DNA of 43,228 nucleotides from Borrelia turicatae 91E135 (GCF_000012085.2 NZ_CP019369.1:1-43228), one strand, 5' to 3'; positions 17,007 through 26,039 are shown, counted from the stretch's first letter. The notes: generated by a model not told the origin, from the letters alone. Numbers and translations: made by a program.

Positions 17007-17279
17007 CTAGGTTTTAATTTTGAATATTTTTTGTACGTAATTTAAGTAATAGGTATTATTGATACGAATATACTTTTTAAATAAATTGATGCTTAACATC
17101 AATTTATGCTCAGACTTTAGTATTGATATATCAAGCAATTTGTACCATGTATTTGCTCTTGTTTGAGAATTACATAAAAATTTAGCATAAGGTTGTTTGG
17201 AGAATAAAATTATTTTGAAAATCAGTCTCTCATCTAAGGTGGACGGGTTTAATGGTCTTAATATGGCATTGCTCATCAA
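17007..17279 (-). CDS. Short hypothetical frame
   Basis: Encodes 90 residues (MMSNAILRPLNPSTLDERLI and on). It is moderately protein-like but lacks a recognised family, and an 11-bp hairpin (17081-17107) lies inside it. AAAGGAA precedes the start on the minus strand, so translation is possible. It may be a remnant. The 17280-17432 stretch is AT-rich and featureless. Confidence 0.3.
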   Translation of the reverse strand: MMSNAILRPLNPSTLDERLIFKIILFSKQPYAKFLCNSQTRANTWYKLLDISILKSEHKLMLSINLFKKYIRINNTYYLNYVQKIFKIKT

Positions 17280-17432
17280 AATTTAATTCCTTTTCACCTG
17301 TTAACTTTTGCTTTTTTGATTTGATATTGAGGTTTTATTTTAAATCTCTTTTAGTTCTATTTTTAGCTTTTTTATCATTATTGTTATTTTGATCACAATT
17401 ACTAATTGATAGTGAAAAGATCATCAAACCAA

Positions 17433-17480
17433 AATAGGTAATTTTTATATCAAATTCCCTTATCTTGATATTTACCTATT
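17433..17480 (-). terminator. Hairpin terminator of the mlp gene
   Basis: AATAGGTAA at 17433-17441 pairs with TTACCTATT at 17472-17480, with TATCAA/TTGATA pairing further inside. It lies shortly after the mlp stop on the minus strand. Confidence 0.6.
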
Positions 17481-17496
17481 GTTTTAAATATTTATT

Positions 17497-18150
17497 TTAT
17501 TTTTCTTGTATAATAATTTCTTGCCAACCTTTAAGTCCACCCCAATGACTATTTTCTCTTGTCAGGCCGTCTTTAATACAATCAAACATTTCCTCATTAG
17601 TATTTCTAATAGACATATCGTTTAAAATACCTCTAAAAAATTGTTCTATTTCGTTAGTACCATTGCCGTACTTATTGTCATTATTACATTGATTAATTTG
17701 ATTATTGGCTTTACAATCAATAGCATTACTTATATAAGTATTAAAATCTTTATTATCTTCATATTTTTTTCTTTTATCTTCTAAGAAATTGTAACTAGTG
17801 GTAAAAGCTTCTACTAACTCTTTTTGTTTTTGTATGTTACCATTGATCCAGGTAATAAAGTTTGTACATTTGTTCTTACTTACATCTTTGCATCCACCAA
17901 TTTGATCTTGTAGTTTTTCAATTACCTGATTTAATGCATGCTTTAAAGAGTTAAACTTTTTCTTTTCATCAGCAGTTAGAGTAATAATTTTTTGTGTGTT
18001 TTCATCAGTTTCTTTTTGTAAATTATCCAAAGTTTTCTTAGATCCAGTGTGTGTCTGAGTTTCAGTAGGTACGGTACTTATCTTATATCCTTTGCAACAG
18101 TACAAAAATACTGTACTTAAAAGTATTAATGACCTTATATTTTTATTCAT
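17497..18150 (-). CDS. mlp: Mlp-family lipoprotein
   Basis: The 217-residue lipoprotein has leader MNKNIRSLILLSTVFLYC with two adjacent cysteines (18-19). The mature domain carries the Mlp signature: TADEKKKFNSLKHALNQVIE, QIGGCKDVSKNKCTNFITWI, QKQKELVEAFTTSYNFL, KYGNGTNEIEQFFRGI and NEEMFDCIKDGL, with paired cysteines. Mlp (2.9-type) lipoproteins are surface proteins usually encoded on cp32-like plasmids and induced towards mammalian conditions; function is unknown. Here it is a lone minus-strand gene among plus-strand ones, so it probably arrived by recombination with a cp32-like element. Confidence 0.88.
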   Translation of the reverse strand: MNKNIRSLILLSTVFLYCCKGYKISTVPTETQTHTGSKKTLDNLQKETDENTQKIITLTADEKKKFNSLKHALNQVIEKLQDQIGGCKDVSKNKCTNFITWINGNIQKQKELVEAFTTSYNFLEDKRKKYEDNKDFNTYISNAIDCKANNQINQCNNDNKYGNGTNEIEQFFRGILNDMSIRNTNEEMFDCIKDGLTRENSHWGGLKGWQEIIIQEK

Positions 18151-18289
18151 ACTAAACCCCTTATCTTTGTGTTTTAAACAATATATAGCAATTCTTTTTG
18201 AGATGTATAAGCTATTATAAGTATTGATTTAATTTTTGAAAATTATTCTTTTTTAGCTTTCTAACTCTTATATTAGTACCTTTATTTTT

Positions 18290-18680
18290 ACTCATGTCTT
18301 GTAATAATGCAGGTCTAAATAGTACTGATAGCAATCTTTTAACAACATATACTAAAGTAAGTAAATGTTGTTATTAAAACTGTATTTGGAATTTGTATTA
18401 ATTTAAAAAATTGGTCTAATACTATATGTTGAAGATAGGGATAACACTTTTGGCTATGGAGACATGACTGAAACCTTTCTTGAACTTAGAACAGGTATGA
18501 GTCGTAAGTTTAGAATTTCACTTATTAAACCTATAAGTAATAAAATTACTAGAATTACTATGTTAATAGAGCCATTTACTACATCTAAACTTAGTATTAT
18601 GAATGATTCAAGTAAGTCAGTTATATCTGATATTTATAAGTACAAAGTACGCGTACTCTTAAAGCACATTTTATTAAAAT
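18290..18680 (+). pseudogene. S2/P23-like lipoprotein remnant with Vsp-like leader
   Basis: TTTATTTTTACTCATGTCTT gives the leader end LFLLMSC followed by NNAGLNSTDSNLLTTYTKV and then a stop. After a degenerate stretch the family frame resumes: DNTFGYGDMTETFLELRTGM, SRKFRISLIKPISNK, LIEPFTTSKLSIMNDSSKS and SDIYKYK. The copy at 30250-30713 is longer at its C-terminus. The family looks like the Borrelia S2/P23 lipoproteins, a tentative call. It is the 5' half of a repeated module that ends in bdr. Confidence 0.5.
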
Positions 18681-18733
18681 AAGGTTCCTATAAGAGTTAA
18701 GATATTATATAATAATTAAATAAGGAGATTTTT

Positions 18734-19465
18734 ATGGGACTTGCTCAACCTGTTATTACTCAACAAATGGTCATCAATGAACTGACTAGAGCCGGTATTA
18801 ATAGAGATATTGCTATTGATTTGTCTTACAGATATTATAAAAATGAACTGACTTATAAAGATATTGAATTTTTAAAAGAAAACTTTGATATAAAACTTGA
18901 AAAAGTTGAAGCTCTTTTACAAGCTGAGATTAAATCTGTCAAGACTGACCTTGATAACAAGATTGATACTATTGAGAATAATCTTACTACTAAGATAGAT
19001 ACTAAATTCAATGAACTTGATAACAAGATATACACTGTTGAAAATAATCTTACTATTAAGATAGATACTAAATTTAATGAGCTTGATAATAAGATTGACA
19101 ATGTTAGAAGTGAATTAAAATCTGACATTAAAGACTTGGATAATAAGATAGATACTAAATTCAATGAACTCGATAACAAGATTGATACTGTTGAAAATAA
19201 TCTTAATTCTAAAGTAGATACTAAATTCAATGAACTTGATAATAAGATTGACAACGTTAGGAATGAGTTAAAATCTGACATTAAAGACTTGGATAATAAG
19301 ATAGATACTAAATTTAATGAACTTGATACTAAGATTGATGTTAACAAAATGGAACTTAAGAGTACACTAAGACTTCATGGTTGGATGTTTGGAACCATTA
19401 TTACCCTTAATATAGGAATTTTTTTAACATTAATGTCCATAGTCTATTCATTGTTGAATAAATGA
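18734..19465 (+). CDS. bdr: Bdr protein, longest KID-repeat array
   Basis: The 243-residue Bdr has the conserved head (MGLAQPVITQQMVINELTRA, INRDIAIDLSYRYYKNEL), about ten KID-type units (TKIDTKFNELDNKID and DIKDLDNKID patterns) at residues 75-205, and the C-terminal membrane helix WMFGTIITLNIGIFLTLMSI. The repeat block is also a DNA tandem repeat, so copy number can change by slippage; the copy at 25417 has only two or three units. AAGGAG at 18723-18728 and an AT-rich TATATAATAA just upstream suit a promoter and ribosome site. Confidence 0.92.
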   Translation: MGLAQPVITQQMVINELTRAGINRDIAIDLSYRYYKNELTYKDIEFLKENFDIKLEKVEALLQAEIKSVKTDLDNKIDTIENNLTTKIDTKFNELDNKIYTVENNLTIKIDTKFNELDNKIDNVRSELKSDIKDLDNKIDTKFNELDNKIDTVENNLNSKVDTKFNELDNKIDNVRNELKSDIKDLDNKIDTKFNELDTKIDVNKMELKSTLRLHGWMFGTIITLNIGIFLTLMSIVYSLLNK

Positions 19466-19703
19466 ATACTTAAATTTGAATTAAGTAAACCTTTTCTTTA
19501 TTTGACTACATATTAGTTATTGGGTTTTACCGAAACCAATAAATTATTTATTAATAAAATAATTTATCTTTTAGCATTGTTACATTCCCCAAAGTCTTTT
19601 TAAATAAAGATGTATCTATGTTCTTAGTTTTTGTTTTTTGTTTTTTGTTTATCAACACTTGTTAGCCATCTTTTCCCTATGGTTAATAAGGAGGCACGTA
19701 ATA

Positions 19704-20789
19704 ATGAAAAGAATTACTTTAAGTGCGTTATTGATGACTTTATTTTTACTTCTTAGCTGTGGCAGTGGTCAACAACCACAAGCTGGTAAGGATGGCTCAG
19801 AGAAAGGGACTGGAAGTTTAAGTGCAGTACTAATGGAAGTTGGAAGAAGTGCAGAGAGTGCTTTTTATTCATTTATGGAACTAGTATCAGGTACTTTGGG
19901 ATTAAGAGTAACTAAAGATACAACTAAGCAACAGGTAGGAGAACATTTTAGTGGTTTAGGCAAGAAACTTGGAGAAGCAGCAGCAGAGTTAGAAGAGGTA
20001 GCAAAAAACTCAGAAATAGATGTTGATAAAGGTGGTCTATTAAACAAGGTAATTAAAGAAGCAGTTGATGCTGCTAAGACTACTTTAAGCACATTAAAAG
20101 GCCATTTAGAGTCTTTAAAAAATATAGGTGATGGTGACAAGTTGGTTGATGTCAAAAGTGACCAACAAGGAGTCGAAGCAGATATGGATGCATTAAAAAG
20201 AGCCCTTAAGGCACTTCAAGGAATAGTGGAGACATCAGAGGGAGTAGGGATTGATAAATTGAAAGAGAGTAGTGTGAAATTGGATCAAGCATCGATAGGA
20301 ATAGCTAATGCAAAAAATGGAGCTAAAGTCTTAGCGGCAGGACATAAGGCAGGAGAAGCAGTGGGAGATAAAGCAGCAACAATAGTATCAGCAGTTAGTG
20401 GCAGAGAAATGTTAGAGTCTATTGTTAAATCCTCAGAAGATAAAGTTGCGAAAATAACAGCTAATGCAACTGCAAGTACAACCCCATTGGAATTTGCAGT
20501 AGGAGGTACTGCAGAGCACGTATCGAATAGTGAGCAATCAAAAGCAGCAGCAGTAGCGGGAGGAATAGCACTACGCTCATTGGTTAAAGGAGGTAAATTA
20601 GCTTCACATAGTACAAATAATGATGAGAAAGCAGTACAATCAGCAGGAATAACCGCAGTAAATAAGTTATTAGTAGCAGTGGAAGATATAATTAAAAAGA
20701 CAGTAAAAAATGTTCTTGATAAAGTAAAAGGAGAAGTAGATAAAGCAAGAGCGCCAAAAGCAGTAGTTTCAGAGTCAGGTCAGCAATAA
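19704..20789 (+). CDS. vlp: Variable large protein (Vlp), beta-type
   Basis: An intact 361-residue Vlp. ATG at 19704 follows AATAAGGAGGCACGTAATA. The leader ends LLLSC (Cys19), then GSGQQPQAGKDG. Subfamily blocks are [75 protein letters not shown] and GITAVNKLLVAVEDIIKKT. The C-terminus is Lys-rich and ends SESGQQ. It is the only beta copy here that is not truncated. It follows bdr by 240 bases; that gap shares sequence with the gaps after the other bdr genes. Confidence 0.85.
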   Translation: MKRITLSALLMTLFLLLSCGSGQQPQAGKDGSEKGTGSLSAVLMEVGRSAESAFYSFMELVSGTLGLRVTKDTTKQQVGEHFSGLGKKLGEAAAELEEVAKNSEIDVDKGGLLNKVIKEAVDAAKTTLSTLKGHLESLKNIGDGDKLVDVKSDQQGVEADMDALKRALKALQGIVETSEGVGIDKLKESSVKLDQASIGIANAKNGAKVLAAGHKAGEAVGDKAATIVSAVSGREMLESIVKSSEDKVAKITANATASTTPLEFAVGGTAEHVSNSEQSKAAAVAGGIALRSLVKGGKLASHSTNNDEKAVQSAGITAVNKLLVAVEDIIKKTVKNVLDKVKGEVDKARAPKAVVSESGQQ

Positions 20790-20826
20790 AATAGATAGTT
20801 AGATTGATTACTTAAAAATAAGATTA

Positions 20827-20868
20827 GAAGGCAATCTTGGAGATGCGTCTCAGATTCCTTCTATATTT
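20827..20868 (+). terminator. Hairpin after beta-type vlp
   Basis: AGAAGG...CCTTCT with an imperfect extended stem, followed by a T-rich run; counterpart of the perfect hairpin at 6127-6164. Confidence 0.5.
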
Positions 20869-20884
20869 TTGTAATTAACTTTAA

Positions 20885-21886
20885 GAAGTTAAATTGGCTG
20901 TTGAATCTAAAATTTCTTTCTTTGATTCACTTGTTAAAATAGGTCATGGATTTCAAGAGATTTTTGGCATCTTTGGTAATGCTATTAGAGATGCTTTGGG
21001 ACTTACAGCTGTTAAATCGGGTGATAAGAGAAGTAAAGTTGGTGAACACTTTGATAAGATAAAAAAAGGTTTAGGTGATACTAAAGACAAACTAGATGGT
21101 TTAGCAAAAGACATAACTTCTACTCCTCATGCTGATACTACAGGCGTTGAGGCTACAATTAAAGGTGCTAGTGACGTTATTGTAAAACTAGTTGACTCTG
21201 TAACCAAACTTGCTAGTGTAACTAATGATGATGCTGATATTGGTGATAATGCAGCTGGTGCTGCAGTAGCTGCTGATAAAGATAGCGTTGAAACTGTTAT
21301 TAAAGAAGTTAAAGCTATAATTGAGACTGCCAAAGAGTCTGGTGTAAAGATTGACAAAGGCAATGACGGTGGTACTGGAGCAGCTGCAGCTGATGCTACT
21401 GCCACTGCTGCACTTGGTGGCAATAATGGTGCTGGTGCTGGTGCTGGTGCTGGTTCTAAACTAGCTGATGAGATAACTAAGGCAGACCCATGGGCAATGA
21501 TTGACAAGGTTAAAAATGCTAAGATCACATCTGCTGTTCTGACCGCAGATGCTAATAATGATGCTGGGGCATTAGCTACTGGTGGTAATGCTAATGGCAA
21601 TAATGGTGCTAAGGCGGCTACTAATGCAGACTTAGCAGCTGCTATTGCTCTTAAAGCTATGATTAAAGATGGTAGATTTAGTGCTAATGCTGCTGATAAA
21701 GATATTGTTAAGGCGGCAGCAGCAAGTGCTGTAAATAAGGTTTTAGGAGTACTTGACTTTATAATTAGGAAAACAGTTGCAAACAATCTAGATAAGATAA
21801 GAGAAGCTGTTAAAGGAATACAGTACTCTGAAACTACTACAGAAATACCCGAAGCTAGTACTACTCAACCTACTGCTACTAAATAA
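20885..21886 (+). CDS. Silent leaderless Vlp cassette, gamma-type
   Basis: The frame opens at GAA 20885 right after an in-frame TAA and encodes 333 residues, [20 protein letters not shown] onward; the first usable start is TTG at 20894. It lacks a leader and cysteine, as does the left-arm gamma copy of identical length. Blocks include [59 protein letters not shown] and [25 protein letters not shown] hexanucleotide repeat near 21430-21455 gives a Gly-Ala run, a likely slippage site. Probably a donor only. Confidence 0.8.
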   Translation, partial: EVKLAVESKISFFDSLVKIGHGFQEIFGIFGNAIRDALGLTAVKSGDKRSKVGEHFDKIKKGLGDTKDKLDGLAKDITSTPHADTTGVEATIKGASDVIVKLVDSVTKLASVTNDDADIGDNAAGAAVAADKDSVETVIKEVKAIIETAKESGVKIDKGNDGGTGAAAADATATAALGGNNGAGAGAGAGSKLADEITKADPWAMIDKVKNAKITSAVLTADANNDAGALATGGNANGNNGAKAATNADLAAAIALKAMIKDGRFSANAADKDIVKAAAASAVNKVLGVLDFIIRKTVANNLDKIREAVKGIQYSETTTEIPEASTTQPTATK

Positions 21887-21921
21887 ATTATCTAATTAAA
21901 TAATCTAAGTAAAGTCATTTT

Positions 21922-21961
21922 AGGAAAACTTTTCTCTATTCATGAGAACCGTTTTCCTTTT
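21922..21961 (+). terminator. Shared vlp hairpin terminator
   Basis: AGGAAAAC at 21922-21929 pairs with GTTTTCCT at 21951-21958, with an inner TTCTC/GAGAA pairing and a T-run after it. It follows the gamma cassette. Confidence 0.75.
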
Positions 21962-22023
21962 ACCTATATCTTGCTTCCCCATCTATATCTTGTCTCCTTG
22001 AGGTAATAAGGAGGCACGTAATA

Positions 22024-22677
22024 ATGAAAAGAATTACTTTAAGTGCGTTATTAATGACTTTATTTTTATTCATGTCTTGTAATAATTCAGGAACTTCTCC
22101 TAAAGATGGGCAAGCAGCTAAATCTGATGGCACTGTTATTGACCTAGCTACAATAACTAAAAACATTACCGATTCTGTTGCTTTTGCAACAAGTGTTAAA
22201 GAAGTTCATACTTTAGTTATGTCCATTGATGAGCTCGCTAAAGCTATTGGGAAGAAAATTAAAAATGATGGATCACTTGAAGCTGAAAGTACAAATGCTG
22301 ATAAAAATAGCCAATTAGTTGCAGGAGCGTTTAGTGTGATATTGGAGATGAGTAAGCTAGTGAAAGCATTGAAGGAAAAAACAGGTTATGGTTCGGTTAA
22401 AAAACAGGTTGATGATATTGAAACTAAAATTTTAGCATTAGTAGAAAAAATAAAAAAAGATGGAGATCTTTGTAAAGATGGTGTTAGTGAAAACCATGCA
22501 AAGGAATCTATAGATAAAACTAATAAGCCAGATGGAACTAAAGGAGCTAAAGAACTTGGTGAACTAAACATAGCAATTGATGAGTTGTTAAAGGCTGCTG
22601 AAGCTGCAGTAGAATCCGCAATTAAGGAGCTTATAACCCCTGCTAAGTCAGGTTCTGCTCAACCCTCTAACACCTAA
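22024..22677 (+). CDS. vsp: Variable small protein (Vsp)
   Basis: An intact 217-residue Vsp, the OspC-related dimeric surface lipoprotein of relapsing-fever Borrelia. ATG 22024 follows the complete shared block. The leader [19 protein letters not shown] ends at Cys19, then NNSGTSPKDGQAAKSDGTV, TITKNITDSVAFATSVKEVH, SIDELAKAIGKKIKN, the variable loop region, and the helical end ELNIAIDELLKAAEAAVESA. An additional cysteine (DGDLCKDG) is unusual for a mature Vsp. It shares its first 19 residues with the Vlps, so any cassette can be exchanged at the leader. Confidence 0.87.
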   Translation: MKRITLSALLMTLFLFMSCNNSGTSPKDGQAAKSDGTVIDLATITKNITDSVAFATSVKEVHTLVMSIDELAKAIGKKIKNDGSLEAESTNADKNSQLVAGAFSVILEMSKLVKALKEKTGYGSVKKQVDDIETKILALVEKIKKDGDLCKDGVSENHAKESIDKTNKPDGTKGAKELGELNIAIDELLKAAEAAVESAIKELITPAKSGSAQPSNT

Positions 22678-22755
22678 GGATAAACAAGTTAATTTATTAT
22701 TATAAGATTACTTTTTAATCAATCGTAATTATCTGATAAAATAAAGTCTATAAAT

Positions 22756-22792
22756 AATAAGCTAGGAGTTTGCTTCTCTTAGCTTATTTTGT
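22756..22792 (+). terminator. Hairpin terminator after vsp
   Basis: AATAAGCTA at 22756-22764 pairs with TAGCTTATT at 22780-22788 and is followed by T. The 240-base region from the vsp stop to the next vlp (22678-22920) is repeated after the vsp at 27142 (27784-28040). Confidence 0.65.
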
Positions 22793-22920
22793 TTCTTTAT
22801 TCTCTCTTTATTTGCTTTACTTCTTTATTATACTTCTTAAGATTTCTTTGATTTCTTTTATCTTTTAGACTTATATTTATTCCTTGATTTTACCTTTTTT
22901 TATAACTTAATAAGAACTTC

Positions 22921-23955
22921 TATTTCTTATTTTTACTTCTTGGCTGTGGCAGTGGCAGTGCTAAGGCTGAAGATCCTAAAACCTTATTCTTAACTTCTAT
23001 TGCTAATTTGGGTAAAGGCTTCTTAGATGTTTTTACTTCACTTTCTGATATGGTTGCTGGCGCTTTTGGTATTAATGCTGAGACTAAGAAGGAAGATATA
23101 GGAAAGTATTTTACTGATATTGCAAACACTATGAACACAGTTAAAGCCAAACTAAATGATGTTGTTGCTAAGAATGGTAATTATCCAAAAGTTAAATCTG
23201 TTGTTGATACATTTATTACTAACACACTAGACAAGATCGCTGATGGAGCTAAGACAGCTGCTAAAGGGGCTACTGGTGATGTTATTGGTAATGCTACTGC
23301 AACTGGACATGGGGCTACTCCTGCTAGCAAGGATTCAGTTGTTTCTCTTGTTAAAGGGATTAAGACTATTGTTGAAGTGGTTCTAAAAAAGGATGAGGGA
23401 AATGCAGGTGCTACTAAAACAGGAGATGATAAAAAGGACGTTGGTAAGTTATTTGCTGATGATAATGGTAAAGCTGATGCAAAAGAAGAAAATATTGCAA
23501 AGGCATCAGCAAGTGTTGGTTCAGTGACTGGTGCTGATATTTTACAAGCTATTGCGAAATCCAAAGAAGATCCTCAAGTTGATAATGCTAATGGAATTGA
23601 AAAAGCTACAGATGCTGCTGAGATTTCTATTGCTCCGGCTGTTAACGACAAAAAAGAAATTAAAGAGGCAGAAGCTAAGAAAGATGCAGTGATTGCTGCG
23701 GGAATTGTTTTAAGAGCTATGGCTAAGGATGGTAAGTTTGCTGCTAATAACAATGCTAAAGATTCTGATGCAGTTAATGGTGTTGCTGCTAATGCTGTTG
23801 GTAAAACTTTAAGTACTCTCATAATAGCAATAAGAAATACTGTTGATAGTGGTTTAAAGTCAATAAGTGATGTTCTTGCTACAGTTACACAAGAAGATAA
23901 AGCTGTAGATTCTATTACACCTGCAGACGCAACAGCTAGTGGACAAAAACAGTAA
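22921..23955 (+). CDS. Vlp cassette, delta-type, truncated leader
   Basis: The open frame reads YFLFLLLGCGSGSAKAEDPK, so only the last part of the shared leader is present and no ATG precedes it in frame (a TAA lies at 22903-22905); the first ATG is at 23008 within the mature domain. The lipobox is LLGC rather than LLSC. The rest is a complete delta Vlp: [87 protein letters not shown] and AIRNTVDSGLKSISDVL. A silent donor. Confidence 0.78.
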   Translation, partial: YFLFLLLGCGSGSAKAEDPKTLFLTSIANLGKGFLDVFTSLSDMVAGAFGINAETKKEDIGKYFTDIANTMNTVKAKLNDVVAKNGNYPKVKSVVDTFITNTLDKIADGAKTAAKGATGDVIGNATATGHGATPASKDSVVSLVKGIKTIVEVVLKKDEGNAGATKTGDDKKDVGKLFADDNGKADAKEENIAKASASVGSVTGADILQAIAKSKEDPQVDNANGIEKATDAAEISIAPAVNDKKEIKEAEAKKDAVIAAGIVLRAMAKDGKFAANNNAKDSDAVNGVAANAVGKTLSTLIIAIRNTVDSGLKSISDVLATVTQEDKAVDSITPADATASGQKQ

Positions 23956-23992
23956 ATAATTATTAATAAACATAACTAAATAAAGTCATTTG

Positions 23993-24030
23993 AGGGAAAC
24001 TTTTCTTTTCATGAGAATTGTTTTCCTTTT
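23993..24030 (+). terminator. Shared vlp hairpin terminator
   Basis: AGGGAAAC at 23993-24000 faces GTTTTCCT at 24020-24027 (one G-U pair), followed by T. Confidence 0.65.
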
Positions 24031-24073
24031 ATTTATATCTTGCCCCCTTGAGTAAATAAGGAGGCACGTAATA

Positions 24074-25123
24074 ATGAAAAGAATTACTTTAAGTGCGTTA
24101 TTGATGACTTTATTTTTACTTCTTAGTTGTGGGAGTGGGGGTACTAAGGCTGAGGATCCTCAGAGTAGATTCTTGAAATCTCTTATTAGTTTAAGTAATG
24201 ACTTCTTAAATGTTTTCACTTCCTTTTCTGATATGGTTGGAGGTGTTTTAGGTTTTAATACTAATACTAAAAAGTCTGATGTTGCAGATTACTTTAAGAC
24301 CATTCATGATACTGTTTCATCTACTAAGACAGCCCTTGAAAAAATTGTTACTGACATGAAATCTGAGAATAATCCTAATGCAGAGGCTACAGGTGTTGCT
24401 GTAAAAAACCTAATTGATAATACTCTTGATAAAATAATTGAGGGGGCTAAAACTGCTAGTGAGGCTATTGGTTCTGATGCTAGTGACCCAATTGCTAATG
24501 TTGCTGCTCAAACAGTTGTTGGTGCTGTTGCTGAAGAAGCTTCGGTTAAGTTGCTTAGTGAAGGGGTTGGAACGATTGTAAATGTAGTGCTTAAAAATAT
24601 AGGAAGTGTTGATGCTGGTACCGATAAAAAAGCTGAAGATGGTAGCGCAAGAGGGAATAATGATGGTGCAGCTAAGTTGTTTGGTAATACTGCTATTGCT
24701 GCTGATTCAAAAAAATCAGGTACCGATGCTGCTAAGGCTGTTGGAGCTGTAACTGGTGCTGATATTCTTCAAGCCATTTCTAAAGGTGATGCAGGCAAAG
24801 CTGCCAAGTTGGCTAAAAATAATGCTGCTAATGCAGCTGATGCTACTAATGCTAAGGATGCAGTTGTAGCAGGAGGTATAGCACTGCGAGCAATGGCGAA
24901 GAATGGTAAATTTCCTGGTGGTGAAGCTGGTGGTCATGATGATTATGCGGCTGAAATTAAGGGGGCAGCAATAAGTGCAATAACTAAGGCGTTGGGGACT
25001 CTAACAATAGCGATAAGAAATACTATTGATGTGGGACTTAAGACTGTTAAAGATATTATGAATCTTAATTCTAATGATACTCCTGTAACTACTGATAAGC
25101 AGGTTCCTGAAACTAAAAGTTAA
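24074..25123 (+). CDS. vlp: Variable large protein (Vlp), alpha-type
   Basis: The only intact alpha-type copy: 349 residues from ATG 24074 behind a full shared block. After LLLSC come [150 protein letters not shown] and [18 protein letters not shown]. It serves as reference for the frameshifted copy at 8252-9309 and for the Vlp half of the chimera at 11575-12506. Confidence 0.85.
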   Translation: MKRITLSALLMTLFLLLSCGSGGTKAEDPQSRFLKSLISLSNDFLNVFTSFSDMVGGVLGFNTNTKKSDVADYFKTIHDTVSSTKTALEKIVTDMKSENNPNAEATGVAVKNLIDNTLDKIIEGAKTASEAIGSDASDPIANVAAQTVVGAVAEEASVKLLSEGVGTIVNVVLKNIGSVDAGTDKKAEDGSARGNNDGAAKLFGNTAIAADSKKSGTDAAKAVGAVTGADILQAISKGDAGKAAKLAKNNAANAADATNAKDAVVAGGIALRAMAKNGKFPGGEAGGHDDYAAEIKGAAISAITKALGTLTIAIRNTIDVGLKTVKDIMNLNSNDTPVTTDKQVPETKS

Positions 25124-25167
25124 TAATCAGAATTAATAACAAATACATAACTAAATAAAGTCATTTG

Positions 25168-25204
25168 AGGAAAACTTTTCTCTTCATAAGAATTGTTTTC
25201 CTTT
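25168..25204 (+). terminator. Shared vlp hairpin terminator
   Basis: AGGAAAAC at 25168-25175 pairs with GTTTTCCT at 25195-25202. Confidence 0.7.
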
Positions 25205-25214
25205 ATCTATATCT

Positions 25215-25380
25215 AATAATTCAGGTATCAAAGTATTGACAGCAATCCTTTAACAACAGATTGATTGTAAGACCGCAGTTGAGCTTTTTGATAAGATAAA
25301 AAAAATAGGCTAACCACTTTATGTTAGATTTAAGGACTCTCTTAAATCACATTTTACTAACATAAAGTTCCTATAACACT
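25215..25380 (+). pseudogene. Short S2/P23-like remnant upstream of bdr
   Basis: Begins AATAATTCAGGTATCAAAGT directly after the vlp terminator and joins to the 3' end of the lipoprotein gene (CATAAAGTTCCTATAA), with the middle missing. It is nearly identical to the minus-strand copy at 10141-10290, so both modules derive from one deleted ancestor. Confidence 0.45.
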
Positions 25381-25416
25381 TAAAATATTATATAATAATT
25401 ATATAAGGAGTGTTTT

Positions 25417-25818
25417 ATGGGTCTTGCACAACCAGTAGTTACTCAACAAATGGTCATCAATGAACTTACTAAAGCCGGTATTAATAGAGATATTGCTATT
25501 GATTTATCTTATAGATATTATAAGAATGAACTGACTTACAAGGATATTGAGTATTTAGAGACTACTTTTAACCTTAAGCTTGAAAAGGTAGAAGCAACCT
25601 TACAAGCCGATATTAGAGACCTTGATAATAAAATTGTCAACGTTAAAAATGAGTTAAAATCTGACATTAAAGACTTGGATAATAAGATTGATGTTAACAA
25701 AATGGAACTTAAGAGTACATTAAGACTTCATGGTTGGATGTTTGGAACTATTATTACCCTTAACATAGGAATTTTTTTAACATTAATATCCATAGTCTAT
25801 TCATTGTTAAATAGATGA
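25417..25818 (+). CDS. bdr: Bdr protein, short form
   Basis: A 133-residue Bdr with conserved head (MGLAQPVVTQQMVINELTKA), a YLETTFNLKLEKVEATLQAD segment, only two or three KID units, and the membrane helix WMFGTIITLNIGIFLTLISI. The non-repeat parts closely match the minus-strand bdr at 9535-10089, which has more units, so the two differ mainly by repeat contraction. ATAAGGAG lies ahead of ATG. Confidence 0.9.
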   Translation: MGLAQPVVTQQMVINELTKAGINRDIAIDLSYRYYKNELTYKDIEYLETTFNLKLEKVEATLQADIRDLDNKIVNVKNELKSDIKDLDNKIDVNKMELKSTLRLHGWMFGTIITLNIGIFLTLISIVYSLLNR

Positions 25819-26039
25819 ATTTAAATTAAGTAAACCTTTTCTTTCTTTGACTACATATTAGTTATTTTCTTATCAAAATTATTTAAATTTTTGTTAGAGA
25901 CAATTAATATCTGCTAATTTTCTCATTGTATTTAGTCTCTGCAATATTAAAGTATCTATGCGCTTTTAGTTTTTGTTTTTATGCTTATCAAAGCTTGTTA
26001 GCCATCTTGCCCCTTGAGGTAATAAGGAGGCACGTAATA

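Noticed and set aside
18950-19345. CRISPR-like array
   Set aside because: The repeats are contiguous, coding and without unique spacers; they are Bdr KID repeats.
18853-19347. Minus-strand frame in the bdr repeat region with LSSSLNLVSIL repeats
   Set aside because: It mirrors the KID repeats and has no start signals.
19638-19703. Longer N-terminus for the beta Vlp (and upstream extensions at 25926-26039 and 9310-9441)
   Set aside because: The added residues precede a perfect lipoprotein leader and lack a ribosome site; the shared GGAGG sets the ATG used here.
21430-21455. GGTGCT hexamer repeat as a regulatory microsatellite
   Set aside because: It lies in frame in a leaderless donor and merely encodes Gly-Ala; at most a slippage site.
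23008-23955. Start of the delta Vlp at ATG 23008
   Set aside because: The family frame and lipobox extend 5' to 22921, so this ATG is an internal Met-Gly of the mature domain, not a biological start.
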